Positions 21,762 through 32,805 are shown, counted from the stretch's first letter. The stretch is 64,000 bases of DNA from Ephydatia muelleri (GCA_013339895.1 JABACO010000009.1:4824344-4888343); one strand, 5' to 3'. The notes: generated by a model not told the origin, from the sequence alone. Made by a program: numbers and translations.

Positions 21762-24700
21762 ATGGAGAGCGATTCTACGAAAGACGGTCGTTTCAGCTAC
21801 AGAGAAATCTTCGCCTACTTTACTGAGAGCAAGTACCCTTCTGGGTTTTCTAAGGCAGATAAGTCAGCCTTGCGAAAGAGAGCAAAATTTTTCGAAGCAA
21901 GAGGTTGTGATGTTTACTACGTTGGTCAAGGTAAAAACGCAGATACTGTGCCTGTATAGTTTTAATACTTTAGTCTTGCTGGTGAATACTAGACAAAGGT
22001 GATCGTGATGGCGTCTCGAAGACGCGCCTTGTTGTGGAGGATAGGAAGCAACGGAGGAGAATAATATCGATGACCCACGAGGAGGGTCATTTTGGTGTTC
22101 ATAGAACTTATGACACAATTGCTGCAAAATACTATTGGCCTGGCCTTTTCATGGATGTTAAACAACTGGTATTGTCAGTTATATAGTTTTGCTGCTTACA
22201 TTAATATTGTACTTTGCTCTTTAGATCGCTGTTTGTGATCGATGTCAACGGATGAATAAAAAGCTAAAAACGTCCACAACAGAACTTCATCCCATTCCTG
22301 TAAAAGCTCAGATATGGAGCCAAGTAGGAATGGATCTGATTGGGCCACTGACAGAAACTCCACGCAGTAACAAGTACATTATTACATTGACCGACTATTT
22401 TTCAAAATGGGCTGAAGCAATAGCACTTCCTGACAAATCAGCATCTGGAGTAGCTAGATTTATGTATTCTGTGAGTTGAAATTGTGAATGAGCTTCATAG
22501 TTCATATTTTGTTGTAATTTCAGACGATTTGTCGATTTGGAGCACCTGAAGTTGTGATAACGGACCAAGGAAGAGAGTTTGTAAATGAGTTGATGAAAGA
22601 GCTGTTCCAGATAACCAAGACTCAGCATAGAGTTACTAGTGCTTATCATCCACAGGTATTCATACATGTACATAAAATAAATTTGAGCAGGATAAGTTAA
22701 TTAACTTTATACTGTAATTAATTAAAATATTAATGTAATAATCTAAAGTGAATTTAATTCATTGCCTGCATGAAATTAAAATTATGTATTTATCTCTTAA
22801 TACTTTTTCTAAGCTGTTGCAAAAAAGCTTATAGCAATTGGAACCTTAGTTATAATGCTAAATTTATTTATAATTCCTTGATTGCTGGACATGCTGTATA
22901 AAATAATGCAAAGAGTGTTAATGATTATGTCTCAGTAATTTGTGCTTTACATCAATGTGCATTATGTGCTTAACAAGTGGTAATTGAATTATACTATACT
23001 TTCTCAAGACTAATGGCCTCACTGAAAGATTTAATCAAACATTGATGAGAAACCTATGCAAATTGGTAGATGATGACAGAAGCAACTGGGATCTGAAGAT
23101 AGAAACAGTGTTAATGGGATACAGATGTTCTCGACAAGGAACGATTAAGCAATCACCATATTTCATGTTGTTTCAAAAGGAAATGCGTTTACCCATAGAC
23201 AGTGAAGTATTACCAATGTGTTCTGTAAACTCTGAAAACGAACTTCCTGAAATGATCCAAGCACTGTTGGAAAGTAGAGGCAAATTGTTTGATGATGCGA
23301 GCTTGAATATTTCAGTGTCTCAGCGAGAGCAGAAGAAGCTGTATGACAGAAAACATCAGCATTCCGAATTGTCAGTCAATATGAAGGTTTTGTTGGAAAA
23401 CTCACGTCAGAAACAGCGCAAAGGGGGGAAAATGGATGACTGTTACACAGGTCCATACATCATTCATAGACACATTGGTAAAGGGGTTTATGAGCTTAGA
23501 AATTCACAGGGTACAATTCTGAAACAAAAAGTCAATGTTAATAGATTGAAGGTGTACAATTGCGGAAGCAAAGATGTTGTTCAAAAGTCTGTTGATGATA
23601 TAGTAGAACAACGTGAAGATTTTAATCAGGAAGAGCTTTTGAAACAATTGCATTCACCTAGCCTTATGCGCCTATGGAGAACTGGAGCCTCAGAATTACT
23701 GTATGACAGAGACGAAGATGATTACTTTGATGTAGGTTCACATGTTTTTATGCAGTCTTTCCATTACTAACTTGTTTCTCTTTAACATGCAGGCAGAATC
23801 TCTCAATTTGCAAGACAATGAATTTGCACTAAGCAAAGACCTGATGGTGTCTCTGTGGTCGCAGTATCGGACATTCTCAGGTAAAGAACCACTAAAGGAA
23901 ATTTATGATGGCAATTTTACATCCTTTATGAAGATTTTAAGTCATTCAAAAAGGAAGGGGAATCATTTCAGTACTGTGTTGTTGAGGCACTAGATATTCT
24001 TAAGTATTGGAGCAGATCAATTATGAAAGACATGAAAGCAGTTCACATCATTGGGAAAAGATTTTTTCTTATGTCGCCAGTGGAGTTAGATGATTTGTGT
24101 AATTGGGTGTATGATGCAAGAAAGCAGAAGTCCACCCTGCTAGGTATGCCAGTTGTGTTTTGTATACATGTTAATTAATGCTTTCTTTTAAAAAATAGTT
24201 TCATTTCAGAAGTTTCACTACAAAGAACATCCACTTGATGCATATACTGATGAAATTTCACACTCACATGAACACGACACAGGTAGTGAAAAACTTCTAC
24301 AAGAACGTATGCTTGAAACATCTTCTAATGGACAAAAGAAGGGAAGGTATGAACTAAGGAAGAAAAGGTGTGATAGCCTGTGGCTAGAAATAGATGGTGT
24401 AAAACTGCACCAAACACAAAAAAATATATTGGCAAGTGCTGGATGGTTGGACGATAACATTATTAATGCTGCTCAAGCATTACTTCGTAAGCAGTTTGGT
24501 TTACCAGGGCTTCAAAACACCATATTGGGGTGCACTTTAACATATGAAATTATGTCCGAACCATTTGTTCAGATCTTGCACAATGGTCAAGATCACTGGC
24601 TGACCATTTCAACCATTGGCTTGCAGTCATCGTACATCAATGTATTCGACAGTATGTATTCCACCATGTCAAGCTCTACTATAGATCAAATTTGTGCTTT

Positions 24701-25105
24701 ACTCTTTGCTGAGGGCAAGGTAATAAATGTGCAATTCATTGATGTAGATAAGCAGGTAAATGCACATGACTGTGGTCTCTATGCTATTGCATATGTTACA
24801 AGTCTGTGTCATGGCGATGATGTTTCTCAAATGAAATATAACATCCAAGAGATGAGACCGCATTTACTGCACTGCCTTGAAACAGGAATTTTAACCCCAT
24901 TTCCAAGTCTCACAGAAAAGATGGGCCCATTCTGGCAGAAGTTATCCCTGTTTACTGTTACTGCAGAGCAACGGAACATGGAGACATGATCCAATGCTGT
25001 AATTGTCAAGAATGGTTTCACTTGCTGTGTGATTGTTCAATTTCGAGAATAGAGTGGAAAGAACCCAACTATTCATGGATCTGCAAAAACTGTGTACATA
25101 AGTGA
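21762..25105 (+). CDS. Ginger transposase: H2C2 zinc finger, DDE integrase, GPY/F, Ulp1-like protease, PHD finger
   Basis: Predicted transposase that would cut and insert the element. Likely exons are 21,762-21,930, 21,993-22,168, 22,225-22,470, 22,524-22,655, 23,009-23,731, 23,793-24,143 and 24,199-25,105, with GT-AG introns, four of them only about 53-62 bp. The first exon holds a short N-terminal domain with a YREIFAYFTESKYP motif. Exon 2-3 has HEEGHFGVHRTY...CDRCQ (H2C2 finger). The DDE core is GMDLIGP (first Asp), ITDQGREF (second Asp) and LTERFNQTL (Glu). A GPYIIHRHIGKGVYEL region is the GPY/F domain. The last exon has a Ulp1/SENP cysteine protease with DHWLTIS (His), VFDSMY (Asp) and HDCGLYA (Cys), then a Cys-rich PHD finger with CCNCQEWFH ending at 25,105. 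Two one-base frame breaks are visible, near 23,926 and near 24,955, each at a short T run; they could be real damage or sequence errors. Confidence 0.8.
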
Positions 25106-25862
25106 ATTGTATTTTATGCTGCTTACAGTTTTTTATGTGTTTAAAATTTTTGTTTTATGTATCACATTGTATTTATAAATTACTACACTGTTTCACTTCA
25201 AAAAGCTGCACTCGAGAGTGATATACATTTACATGTGCAGTACTGCTAACTGGGCTACAGGCAATGCATACATTGAAAAGGGATCCCTAGTTTTACAAAA
25301 GGATCTCCAAGTGATGGGGGATCCCTAATCTGAAAAATATGCATACATGTATACATAATATACATGGAACCTATGCTTGTACCAAACGAAAGTTACAAAC
25401 GTGTTACCACTTGGTCAGACATAACAAACCTCAAACATAACGAAAAAAACATACAAACTGTAAGAAATGCTTTAAACATAGTTATAGTGTACAGGACTCA
25501 GCCTAATTCTGAAATGTCTTTCTTCTCAATGCTCAATGCAATTAAGGACTGTTACTGATTAAAAATTATGGGTAATTTAGTTGCAAAAAAGTCCTTTTTC
25601 CTGAATTTTTTAAATTATGGCGGACTGTAACGTCTTTTGACCCGTTGCATCTACGCCTATCGAACGAAGAACTGACTAAACCAGAGATGATATACTATCC
25701 GATCTCTGATTATACTATGAGATAGGGCTTACGAATGAAGTTGACAAGGGATCCCTAGTTTTACAAAGGGATCCCCAAGTTTCTGGAAATATAGGGATGG
25801 GGGATCCCTAAATTACCGAAAAATTGGGGATGGGGTCCCCGATTTTCCGGAAAATAAGGGAC

Positions 25863-25903
25863 GGGGGTCCCCAATTTTATGGGATCCCCAATTTTACGTG
25901 ACA
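25863..25903 (-). repeat. Ginger right terminal inverted repeat
   Basis: Exact inverse of the left repeat; ends ..ATTTTACGTGACA followed by the CCGG target copy. Diverged subterminal repeats extend inward to about 25,745. Confidence 0.9.
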
Positions 25904-25907
25904 CCGG

Positions 25908-26442
25908 CCCTTCGCATCCATCGATGGACCCTTCGCATCCATCGATGGACCCTTCGCATCCATCGATGGACCCTTCACGTCGATCGATCAACACTTCATA
26001 TCGATCGCATGGTCTTATTATAGCAACGGTCGATGGGCAAAAAGGAATAGAAATCATCGATTCGATAAGTGAGTTCCGTCGATGCGATTGAAAAAACCTG
26101 TCGCTACGATTGCTGAAATGGGAAATATATTGGGTCGAAGAAAAATCTGAATTTTGTCCCATACGGCGCTTCATAGTAATGCAAAAGAAAAATATCGAAT
26201 CTGAATTTTGTCCCTACGGCGCTTCATAGGCGTTCCATAGAATTTCAGTCTGGTGCATGATAACAAAATGGCATTAAACTGAATATCTGTACATTAGACA
26301 TTAACACTGTGATCAACTAGTTACATTGATAAACTGGAATTAGAATTATAGCCCAGCACATTATCCATACATGCACGTGACCTCATTTGTACTCCCACTC
26401 AAATTCCAACCAAATCATGTGAGTAAATAAGCTCTTATAAAA
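25908..26442. other. Short 21-bp tandem repeat, otherwise no gene
   Basis: Directly right of the Ginger element, about three and a half copies of a 21-bp unit CTTCGCATCCATCGATGGACC (25,909-25,975) grade into ATCGAT-rich sequence. Similar ATCGATG-type sequence lies left of the element (21,495-21,570), so the transposon appears to have landed in this small repeat. The remainder up to 26,442 shows no gene. Confidence 0.55.
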
Positions 26443-27214
26443 ATGTCGAAGAAAATTCTGTTTGTTCTAACCTCAGCCACTGTCGCTCCCTGGGGCAAAA
26501 GCACAGGCTATTGGCTCGAAGAAGTAGCGGCTCCGTATAACCACCTGACCGCGTTGGGTTATGAGATCGAGATAGCCTCTATTGCTGGGGGAGTGCCCCG
26601 GGTTGACGAAACGTCCACGATGGAACCCTATACCTCCGAGGACACGCATAAGTTCATCGCAGATCCAGTGGCCACAGCAAAGATGTCATCAACCAGGCCG
26701 ATCGAGGAGTACGTGGAGCGCGCTCAGAAAGGTGAATTCGCCTGTGTGTTTCTTCCAGGCGGGCATGGCGCAGCCATCGATTTCAGTCCAAGTGCTGGTT
26801 TGAAGAGCGTCATTGAAGGTTGTTATGGTGCGAATGGCGTGGTGGGCGCGGTCTGCCACGGGTGTGCCGGATTGGTCACCGCAATAGACCCAGCCACAGG
26901 GGAGCCGCTGGTGAAGGGAAAGACTGTGACTGGGTTCAGCGACGTCGAGGAAACACAGGTATGCATTAGTCTGGGGACCCGACTAATAGTCCTCCCCGTT
27001 CCCCTTCGCATGTCTCGTTTCTTTTGCTCATTAGATCGGACTCTTCGGAGTTGTTCCGTTTTCTATTGAAGCTGAGTTCAAGAGGCTGGGGAGCAACTAC
27101 AAAGCCACAGAGGCCTGGGGACCCCTGGTGTGTGTTCATGACCGTGTCGTCACTGGTCAGAATCCCAAATCCTCCAAGCAAGTCGGAGAGAAATTGGCTG
27201 AACTGCTAGCTTAA
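26443..27214 (+). CDS. DJ-1/PfpI-family protein, Hsp31-like
   Basis: A complete two-exon gene: exon 1 26,443-26,958 (172 codons), a 76-bp GT-AG intron, exon 2 27,035-27,214 ending TAA, giving 231 residues. This matches the length of Hsp31/YDR533c-type DJ-1 proteins, which act as glutathione-independent glyoxalases or stress chaperones in the cytosol. Seen directly: a Rossmann-like start KKILFVLTSA, a GKSTGYWLEE segment carrying the candidate active-site Glu26 or Glu27, FLPGGHGAAID, and the nucleophile elbow GAVCHG with Cys138-His139. The second exon supplies the C-terminal AWGPLVCVHDRVVTGQNPKSS block typical of the family. There is no signal peptide or membrane segment. The coding sequence is more GC-rich than its surroundings, and all catalytic residues are present, so it is likely functional. 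The substrate is not determined by the sequence. Confidence 0.9.
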
Positions 27215-27458
27215 ACTTGAATCAATTCGATTCATTTGAAGTATTTTTCTGCAAACATTTTTGACAAAACCAATGGGATCTGTCATGTGAACAATTAAGC
27301 AGTTACATGTACGTGTTAACTTACATGTACCAGGCCAACAACATCCGAATGACAAGCCAAATGAGCCTCGCTGTTTGGGGGAGCAAGACTTTTTATTTAT
27401 TTATTTTTTAGGTTCCGACAATCTATACTTCACACTTTTGCTTTTGCATGCACAGGGC

Positions 27459-27630
27459 CAGGGCCGGCCTTAGATGTTTGGCGGCCCTAGGCAAAAAAGG
27501 TCTTGGCGGCCCTTCCAACCTCGCTTGAAGGTGGTCTGGGGGAAAAAAAGAACTTAATCCCTTTCAATATTCATGTACGCAGCTTGCGACACAACGTAAT
27601 CGTCAATGAAAATGAAATTAATTTTTAAGT
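27459..27630 (-). other. Probable terminus and 3' flank of the hAT relic
   Basis: The sequence CAGGGCCGGCCTTAG at 27,459 and the following TTGGCGGCCCTAGGC resemble the terminal sequence of ZMYM-type hAT transposons. It lies 3' of the transposase frame on the minus strand, where an element end is expected. The opposite end was not found. Confidence 0.4.
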
Positions 27631-28468
27631 TCAGTGTGTATGAAAAGCGATTTTTCTAGCTTTAATGGCTGATAACGAATCTATTAATGTACCATACTCC
27701 AAGGTTGCTGCAATATTATGTTCAATCGAAATCAGAGCCATGCAAGCTTTCAAGCCTATCTTCCGACGAAGAAAAGTCTTTATTATAAGTTTCAATTTTG
27801 AAAAGCTCCGTTCTGCTGATGCAACTGTAATAGGAGCCGTCAATAAAATACGCAGTGCTGTTTTTACATTCGGAAACACTTCATCCAATTGAATAGTACT
27901 TTGATTTAGTAAAACTTGCAAGGATTTCTTTTAAAACATGGTTGCTGATTAGTTGTATGAACTCATTTTGCATTCGTTTACCTAAGTAATGATCGTGAAT
28001 TTCATCATTACTGATCCGTCGAACGTGCTCTTGTAGAACAGGGTCAAATTTTGCAACAAGTTGTACTAGGCCTAAAAAATTTCCATTGTTAGGAGCATTC
28101 AACTTTTCTTCTGTTCCTCGAAATGCCATGTTGTTTTGAGCCAGAAACTGAACTATGGCTAATAGCCGCTCAGGTATACTCCCCGCCAATGCATTTCTTC
28201 GGCAAGGATGCACCTTTGGAATTCACTATATCAATCGTTTGTTTTTGGTTCAGCCGATTTTCTGTATCTTTTATGTGCTTCGATGCGGTTTGAAGATGTT
28301 TCATGTTCAGCAAGAATAGCCGTGATGTTTTTCCAATCATGCACAATATCCGTCATGTGAAAATTTGCTTGTTGAATTGGAAAATAATTTACAGCAAAAG
28401 CAAAAGGCACGATCAAGATAGACTAACCATCGTCTGTCAACCGTTTCTGAGTTTGGAAGCTTTCGTTT
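27631..28468 (-). pseudogene. hAT transposase relic (ZMYM1/TTF-type), central and C-terminal pieces
   Basis: Minus-strand pieces of a hAT transposase related to the zinc-finger MYM-type 1 family. From the N-terminal side are a DRRWLVYLDRAFCFCCKLF region next to the LTR insertion, an EHETSSNRIEAHKRY region (28,416-28,231), and a block with LAQNNMAFRG..NNGNFLGLVQLVAKFDPVLQEH and HYLGKRMQNEFI (28,213-27,885). Then, with the catalytic middle deleted, comes the C-terminal dimerisation domain TAPITVASAERSFSKLKLI and ALISIEHNIA (27,921-27,631). Several frame breaks and the large internal deletion make it inactive. Its N-terminal part continues at 33,395-33,057 on the other side of the Gypsy element. 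Confidence 0.8.
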
Positions 28469-28705
28469 TGTAATGTATTACGTCATGACCGGTTATGGCC
28501 TTCCACTTCCCCGCGCTCTTCGAGCACGCCGCCTTTGTTCCTTTGTTTGAGCCATGACACTTAACCATGTTAAAGCACGTGTTTCCGCAGTTCAACCAGA
28601 TATTGTGTTGTGTATCGGTTGCTGTTTGTGTCCCATATTCTACGTTGTCTCGTCTGTCGGGTTATTGCGCAGGCCGTGTGCGTGCACCGGGTGTTGGACA
28701 TAACA
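28469..28705 (+). repeat. Gypsy element 1, 5' LTR
   Basis: 237 bp, identical to the 3' LTR except for one base (GTCTCGTCTG here against GTCTCCTCTG). Such identity indicates a recent insertion. Confidence 0.95.
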
Positions 28706-28764
28706 TTGGCGACGAGGTAAACAACTAACTCTTTTACCACACCTATACAGGTTGGAGAAGCAAG

Positions 28765-31700
28765 ATGCAGTCGTCACACGGGAGCGTTGGGCCGTTCGAC
28801 CGAGAGGCGGAAGAGTGGTCATCGTACTGTGAACGTGTGGAACACTATCTGGCAGCAAACGCCGTTGAAAATCCGGAGCAACGTCGTGCAATACTGCTCT
28901 CGGTATGCGGTCCAACAACATACCAACTAATCCGTAGTTTGGTGGCTCCCGGGAAACCCTCCGACAGATCTTTCCCAGAAATAGTACAATTGGTCCAGGA
29001 ACATTTGACACCGGCTCCGTCGGCCATAATGCAGCGGTTCATGTTCAATGGACGAGTACAGAAAGAAGAGGAAAGCATTGCAGACTTTGTGGCTGCGCTA
29101 CGTAAATTGGCACAATTGTGTGAGTTTGGCGACACGTTGGAGCAGATGCTGAGGGACCGGATAGTGTGCGGCATAAAGGACAGCAGAGTACAGCGTCGCT
29201 TACTGGCTGAGCCCATGCTGACGTTTGCGAAAGCGCTAGAAATCGCACAGGCGTCCGAGCTCGCAGAAAAGAATGCACTGGTCCTGCAAGGTCAAAGACA
29301 GACTACGCCGAGCGCTACGCCTCACAGTCCGGCTGAGGTAAACGCAATCGCAGGTCAAGATAGAGCGGCCAAACAGTCACCTCCTAAACGCCAGTTTCCA
29401 CCGTGTTCGAGTTGCGGCAGGAAGCACGTTTCCTCGAGCTGTCCGTGCGCAGACTGGGTTTGTTTTTCGTGCGGCAAAGTGGGCCACGTGGCAAGAGTTT
29501 GTCGCAGCAACACAGGTTCTCACTCAAAGCAGCCTAAACGGTTGCAACGCAAGATGGCTGAGGTACAGGATAAGGCTACTGTGCTTACATTGTCTGCTCC
29601 GACAGCACAGCTCAACCCGCCCTTGTTAATTGTGCTATCGGTGGACGGCATTCCATTGGCGATGGAGATAGACACGGGTGCAGCGGTATCTCTCATCAGC
29701 GAAACAACATACAGGAGCCATTGGTCTGAGGCATCTAGGCCACCACTGGAGCATACTAGCATCGTGCTGAAGGCGTACTCGGGAGTGGTATTAACGGCGC
29801 TGGGTCAGATTACCGTCACAGTATCGCACAAACATCAGTCGCTCAAGCTACGTTTACTGATAATTCAGGGCGATGGCCCGTCGCTTCTGGGTAGGGACTG
29901 GCTGTTCAGACTTCATGTTAACCGCGAAAAGTTGGCTATCTTTCATACCCGCTGCTCCTCCGTGGATCTGGAAGGTGTTCTGGCCAAGCATGCAGACTTG
30001 TTTAGGGATGAGTTAGGCCTTGTTAAAGGAGCTCCAGTTAAACTCTACGTGGAATCTACCTGCAAGCCCCGCTTCTTTAAGCCACGCCCTGTTCCTTACG
30101 CCCTCAGAGGAAAGGTAGAAGCGGAATTAGAGAGACTGTTACAGGCCGGGGTGATTGAACCTGTTCGCTGGGCGGATTGGGCGGCACCAATAGTTCCCGT
30201 CATGAAACGAGATGGAAGTGTGCGTATCTGCGGGGATTACAAGATGACAGTTAACCTGGCAGCCACGGTTGAGACATATCCCCTGCCTCGGGTCGAGGAC
30301 TTGTTGGCTTCCATTGGCAACGGCAGGGTATTCTCCAAGCTCGACCTCGCAAATGCTTACACTCAATTGGAGCTGGCGGAGGAGTCCAAGACCCTGGTTA
30401 CCATAAACACACACAAAGGACTATTCAGATACAACCGTCTCCCTTTTGGAGTGGCTGCGGCCCCAGCCATATTCCAAAGAACGATGGAAAGCATTCTGAA
30501 GGACATTCCCCACGTCTGTGTGTATCTCGACGACGTACTAGTGTCGGGGGAATCGGAATCAGCACATTTGCAGACCTTAGAACTTGTACTTTCCCGCCTG
30601 CAGCAAGCTGGGTTTCGATTGAAGTTGGCCAAGTGCGCGTTCATGCTCCCGTCGCTCGAATACCTGGGACACGTTATTTCGGAAAAGGGTGTGCATCCAA
30701 CAGAGGAGAAAAAGCAGGCCATAGCAAACGCCCCCGCACCGGTTAACGTCACACAACTTCGGTCCTTCCTGGGTATGCTCACGTACTATGGCAAGTTCCT
30801 GCCAAATCTAGCCACAACGCTATGTCCCTTGTATGAGCTACTGCAGAAGAACAAGAGTTGGTCGTGGGGAAAACAGCAAGAGTCGGCATTCAGGCAAGCA
30901 AAGAAACTTCTGACCTCCGCGGAAGTTCTGGTGCATTTCGATCCTAGCAAGGAACTGCTCCTGGCATGCGATGCCTCACCTTACGGGGTAGCGGCGGTGT
31001 TGTCGCACAAGCTGGCTGATGGCTCAGATCGTCCCATTGCCTATGCATCTCGCACGCTCTCCCCGGCTGAGAAGAAGTACGCCCAGATCGAGAAGGAGGG
31101 GCTCGCGGTGATTTTTGGGGTTACCAGATTCCACCAATACATTTATGGGAGAGAGTTCACCATTGTCTCGGACCACAAGCCACTGCAGTTCCTGTTAAGC
31201 GAAAGCAGAGCTATTTCGCCCATGGCTTCAGCACGAATTCAACGTTGGGCTCTCACGCTTGGGTCCTATCGCTACCACATACAATACAAAGCGGGCAAGT
31301 TACAGGCCAATGTGGACGCGCTTAGCCGACTGCCGTTAGAGGAACCAGCCATGGGAGAGGAGCCGACACAAGAGGAATCCGTACTGATGATGGAGGTCCT
31401 GGAGAGAGGCTCGTTCCCAGTGTCGAGTGACACCGTCCGCAAACAGACAACCAGAGATCCAGTACTAGCCAGAGTGAAGAACATGGTTGTTCATGGGAAC
31501 TGGGATGCTGCCGAACGTTCGGAGGATGTACGCCCGTATGCGAGCAGGAAGTGGGAACTAAGCGTGCAAGGGGATTGCGTCCTGTGGGGGAGCCGAGTCG
31601 TGATTCCAAAAGCATGTAGGGAAGCGGTACTGGAGATGTTACACGAGGCACACCCAGGCATCGTTCGGATGAAGGCATTAGCCAGGAGCGTGGTATGGTG

Positions 31701-32805
31701 GCCAGGGATCGATGGTGACCTGGAAAAGAAGGTGAAGTCCTGTCAGCCGTGTCAGGTTAATGCGAAGTCTTCCCCGGTGGCCCCCCTTCACCCCTGGGAG
31801 TTCCCAACAAGGCCGTGGTCTCGGCTACATATAGACTTTGCAGGGCCGTTCCTGGGGAAATTGTTCGTAGTATTGGTGGACTCCTACTCGAAGTGGCTGG
31901 AGGTGGCGGTGGTCCCTTCCTGTTCGACCTCTGCCACAATTCGTTTCCTCCGCAATGTTTTCGCCACTCACGGGACTCCAGATCAAATTGTCTCGGACAA
32001 TGGCACGGCATTCTCCAGCGTAGAGTTCAAGTCTTTTCTGGAACGGAACAACATCCGCCATAGCACAAGTGCGCCGTATCACCCATCAAGCAACGGGCTG
32101 GCAGAACGATACGTTCAAACGTTTAAGGAGGCTCTCAAGAAATCTCAAGGGGACATCGAGACACGCCTGGCTCGTTTCTTGTTTATGTACCGTCTCACCC
32201 CCCAGTCTACTACCGGGCAATGCCCTGCGGAGCTACTTCTGGGTCGGAGGCCCCGTTCCCCCCTGGACGCCCTGCATCCGGACCTTTCAGAGAAAGTGGT
32301 CCGCGAACAGCAACGGCAGAAGACAATTCGCGACCGCCACGCCAGGTTTCGTGAATTACAGCCAGGGGATTTAGTGTACGCCAGGAACTACAATGGGTTG
32401 CCAAAGTGGTTGCCTGGGGTCGTGACCAAGTGCACCGGTCCGGTATCGGTCGTAGTAGACCTTGGTGAGGGTAGAGGCGTGTGTCGGCGTCACTTGGATC
32501 AGGTCAGAACACGGTACGAAGCTTCAAGGCGGGGCAGTTGTGAAGAAGGGGAGCTTAGCCTTAACGCAGGCACAGAGAGCGTCCAAGGAGGGGAACAAGC
32601 AACAGCCGTCTCACCAGGCAGTACTAGTCGGGAGCCCGCCACGGACGTAGTTCAGGCTCCCGTAGCCTCTTCAACGACTAGCGCCACCTCGGAGGGTACG
32701 GGAGAAATGCGAATGCCTGTGAGTGGAGCGTCGCTGGATGCCCATCCCGAGCCCACCCGTCGTTCAACGCGTCGACACACGCCCCCAGACCGCTACGGGC
32801 TTTAG
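28765..32805 (+). CDS. Gag-Pol polyprotein of Gypsy element 1
   Basis: One uninterrupted frame of 1,346 codons. In order: a Gag-like N-terminal region (residues 1 to about 200); two zinc knuckles, the second being CFSCGKVGHVARVC near residue 233; an aspartic protease with IDTGAAVSLIS near 301; reverse transcriptase with YLDDVLVSG near 586; RNase H with ACDASPYG near 734; an integrase with an HHCC finger (about 960-1000), catalytic Asp in HIDFAGPF (about 1021), Asp in SDNGTAF (about 1077) and Glu in GLAERYVQTF (about 1112). A Ser/Thr-rich tail of some 90 residues follows the integrase. Gag and Pol share one frame with no shift or stop, which is usual for some metazoan Gypsy lineages such as Mag. 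All catalytic residues I can identify are present. Confidence 0.95.
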   Translation: MQSSHGSVGPFDREAEEWSSYCERVEHYLAANAVENPEQRRAILLSVCGPTTYQLIRSLVAPGKPSDRSFPEIVQLVQEHLTPAPSAIMQRFMFNGRVQKEEESIADFVAALRKLAQLCEFGDTLEQMLRDRIVCGIKDSRVQRRLLAEPMLTFAKALEIAQASELAEKNALVLQGQRQTTPSATPHSPAEVNAIAGQDRAAKQSPPKRQFPPCSSCGRKHVSSSCPCADWVCFSCGKVGHVARVCRSNTGSHSKQPKRLQRKMAEVQDKATVLTLSAPTAQLNPPLLIVLSVDGIPLAMEIDTGAAVSLISETTYRSHWSEASRPPLEHTSIVLKAYSGVVLTALGQITVTVSHKHQSLKLRLLIIQGDGPSLLGRDWLFRLHVNREKLAIFHTRCSSVDLEGVLAKHADLFRDELGLVKGAPVKLYVESTCKPRFFKPRPVPYALRGKVEAELERLLQAGVIEPVRWADWAAPIVPVMKRDGSVRICGDYKMTVNLAATVETYPLPRVEDLLASIGNGRVFSKLDLANAYTQLELAEESKTLVTINTHKGLFRYNRLPFGVAAAPAIFQRTMESILKDIPHVCVYLDDVLVSGESESAHLQTLELVLSRLQQAGFRLKLAKCAFMLPSLEYLGHVISEKGVHPTEEKKQAIANAPAPVNVTQLRSFLGMLTYYGKFLPNLATTLCPLYELLQKNKSWSWGKQQESAFRQAKKLLTSAEVLVHFDPSKELLLACDASPYGVAAVLSHKLADGSDRPIAYASRTLSPAEKKYAQIEKEGLAVIFGVTRFHQYIYGREFTIVSDHKPLQFLLSESRAISPMASARIQRWALTLGSYRYHIQYKAGKLQANVDALSRLPLEEPAMGEEPTQEESVLMMEVLERGSFPVSSDTVRKQTTRDPVLARVKNMVVHGNWDAAERSEDVRPYASRKWELSVQGDCVLWGSRVVIPKACREAVLEMLHEAHPGIVRMKALARSVVWWPGIDGDLEKKVKSCQPCQVNAKSSPVAPLHPWEFPTRPWSRLHIDFAGPFLGKLFVVLVDSYSKWLEVAVVPSCSTSATIRFLRNVFATHGTPDQIVSDNGTAFSSVEFKSFLERNNIRHSTSAPYHPSSNGLAERYVQTFKEALKKSQGDIETRLARFLFMYRLTPQSTTGQCPAELLLGRRPRSPLDALHPDLSEKVVREQQRQKTIRDRHARFRELQPGDLVYARNYNGLPKWLPGVVTKCTGPVSVVVDLGEGRGVCRRHLDQVRTRYEASRRGSCEEGELSLNAGTESVQGGEQATAVSPGSTSREPATDVVQAPVASSTTSATSEGTGEMRMPVSGASLDAHPEPTRRSTRRHTPPDRYGL

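Larger units (their letters stand above)
21579..25903 (+). mobile_element. Complete Ginger-type DNA transposon, CCGG target duplication
   Basis: A 4,325-bp element bounded by 41-bp perfect terminal inverted repeats starting TGTCACGTAAAATTGGGGAT and flanked by a direct repeat CCGG (21,575-21,578 and 25,904-25,907). Inside each end is a cluster of related subterminal motifs (GGGATCCC, TTCCGGAAAATTGGGGACCC) over about 130 bp, plus one more cluster at 25,278-25,330. The interior carries one multi-exon gene for a Gypsy-like integrase with a Ulp1-type protease and PHD finger. The 4-bp duplication, TGT ends and lack of a reverse transcriptase or LTRs identify a Ginger cut-and-paste transposon instead of an LTR element. 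The family name rests on known Ginger architecture; the rest is seen directly. Confidence 0.85.

Noticed and set aside
21740..23770. Gypsy LTR retrotransposon instead of a DNA transposon
   Set aside because: The integrase is Gypsy-like, but there are no LTRs, reverse transcriptase, protease of the retroviral type or RNase H, and the unit has terminal inverted repeats with a 4-bp duplication.
26430..26441. TATAAAA just before the DJ-1 start codon as a promoter
   Set aside because: It lies fewer than ten bases before the ATG, too close to act as a TATA box for this start.
28640..29278. Minus-strand frames of about 80-120 codons over the Gypsy gene
   Set aside because: They are shadows of the intact gag-pol frame and have no features of their own.
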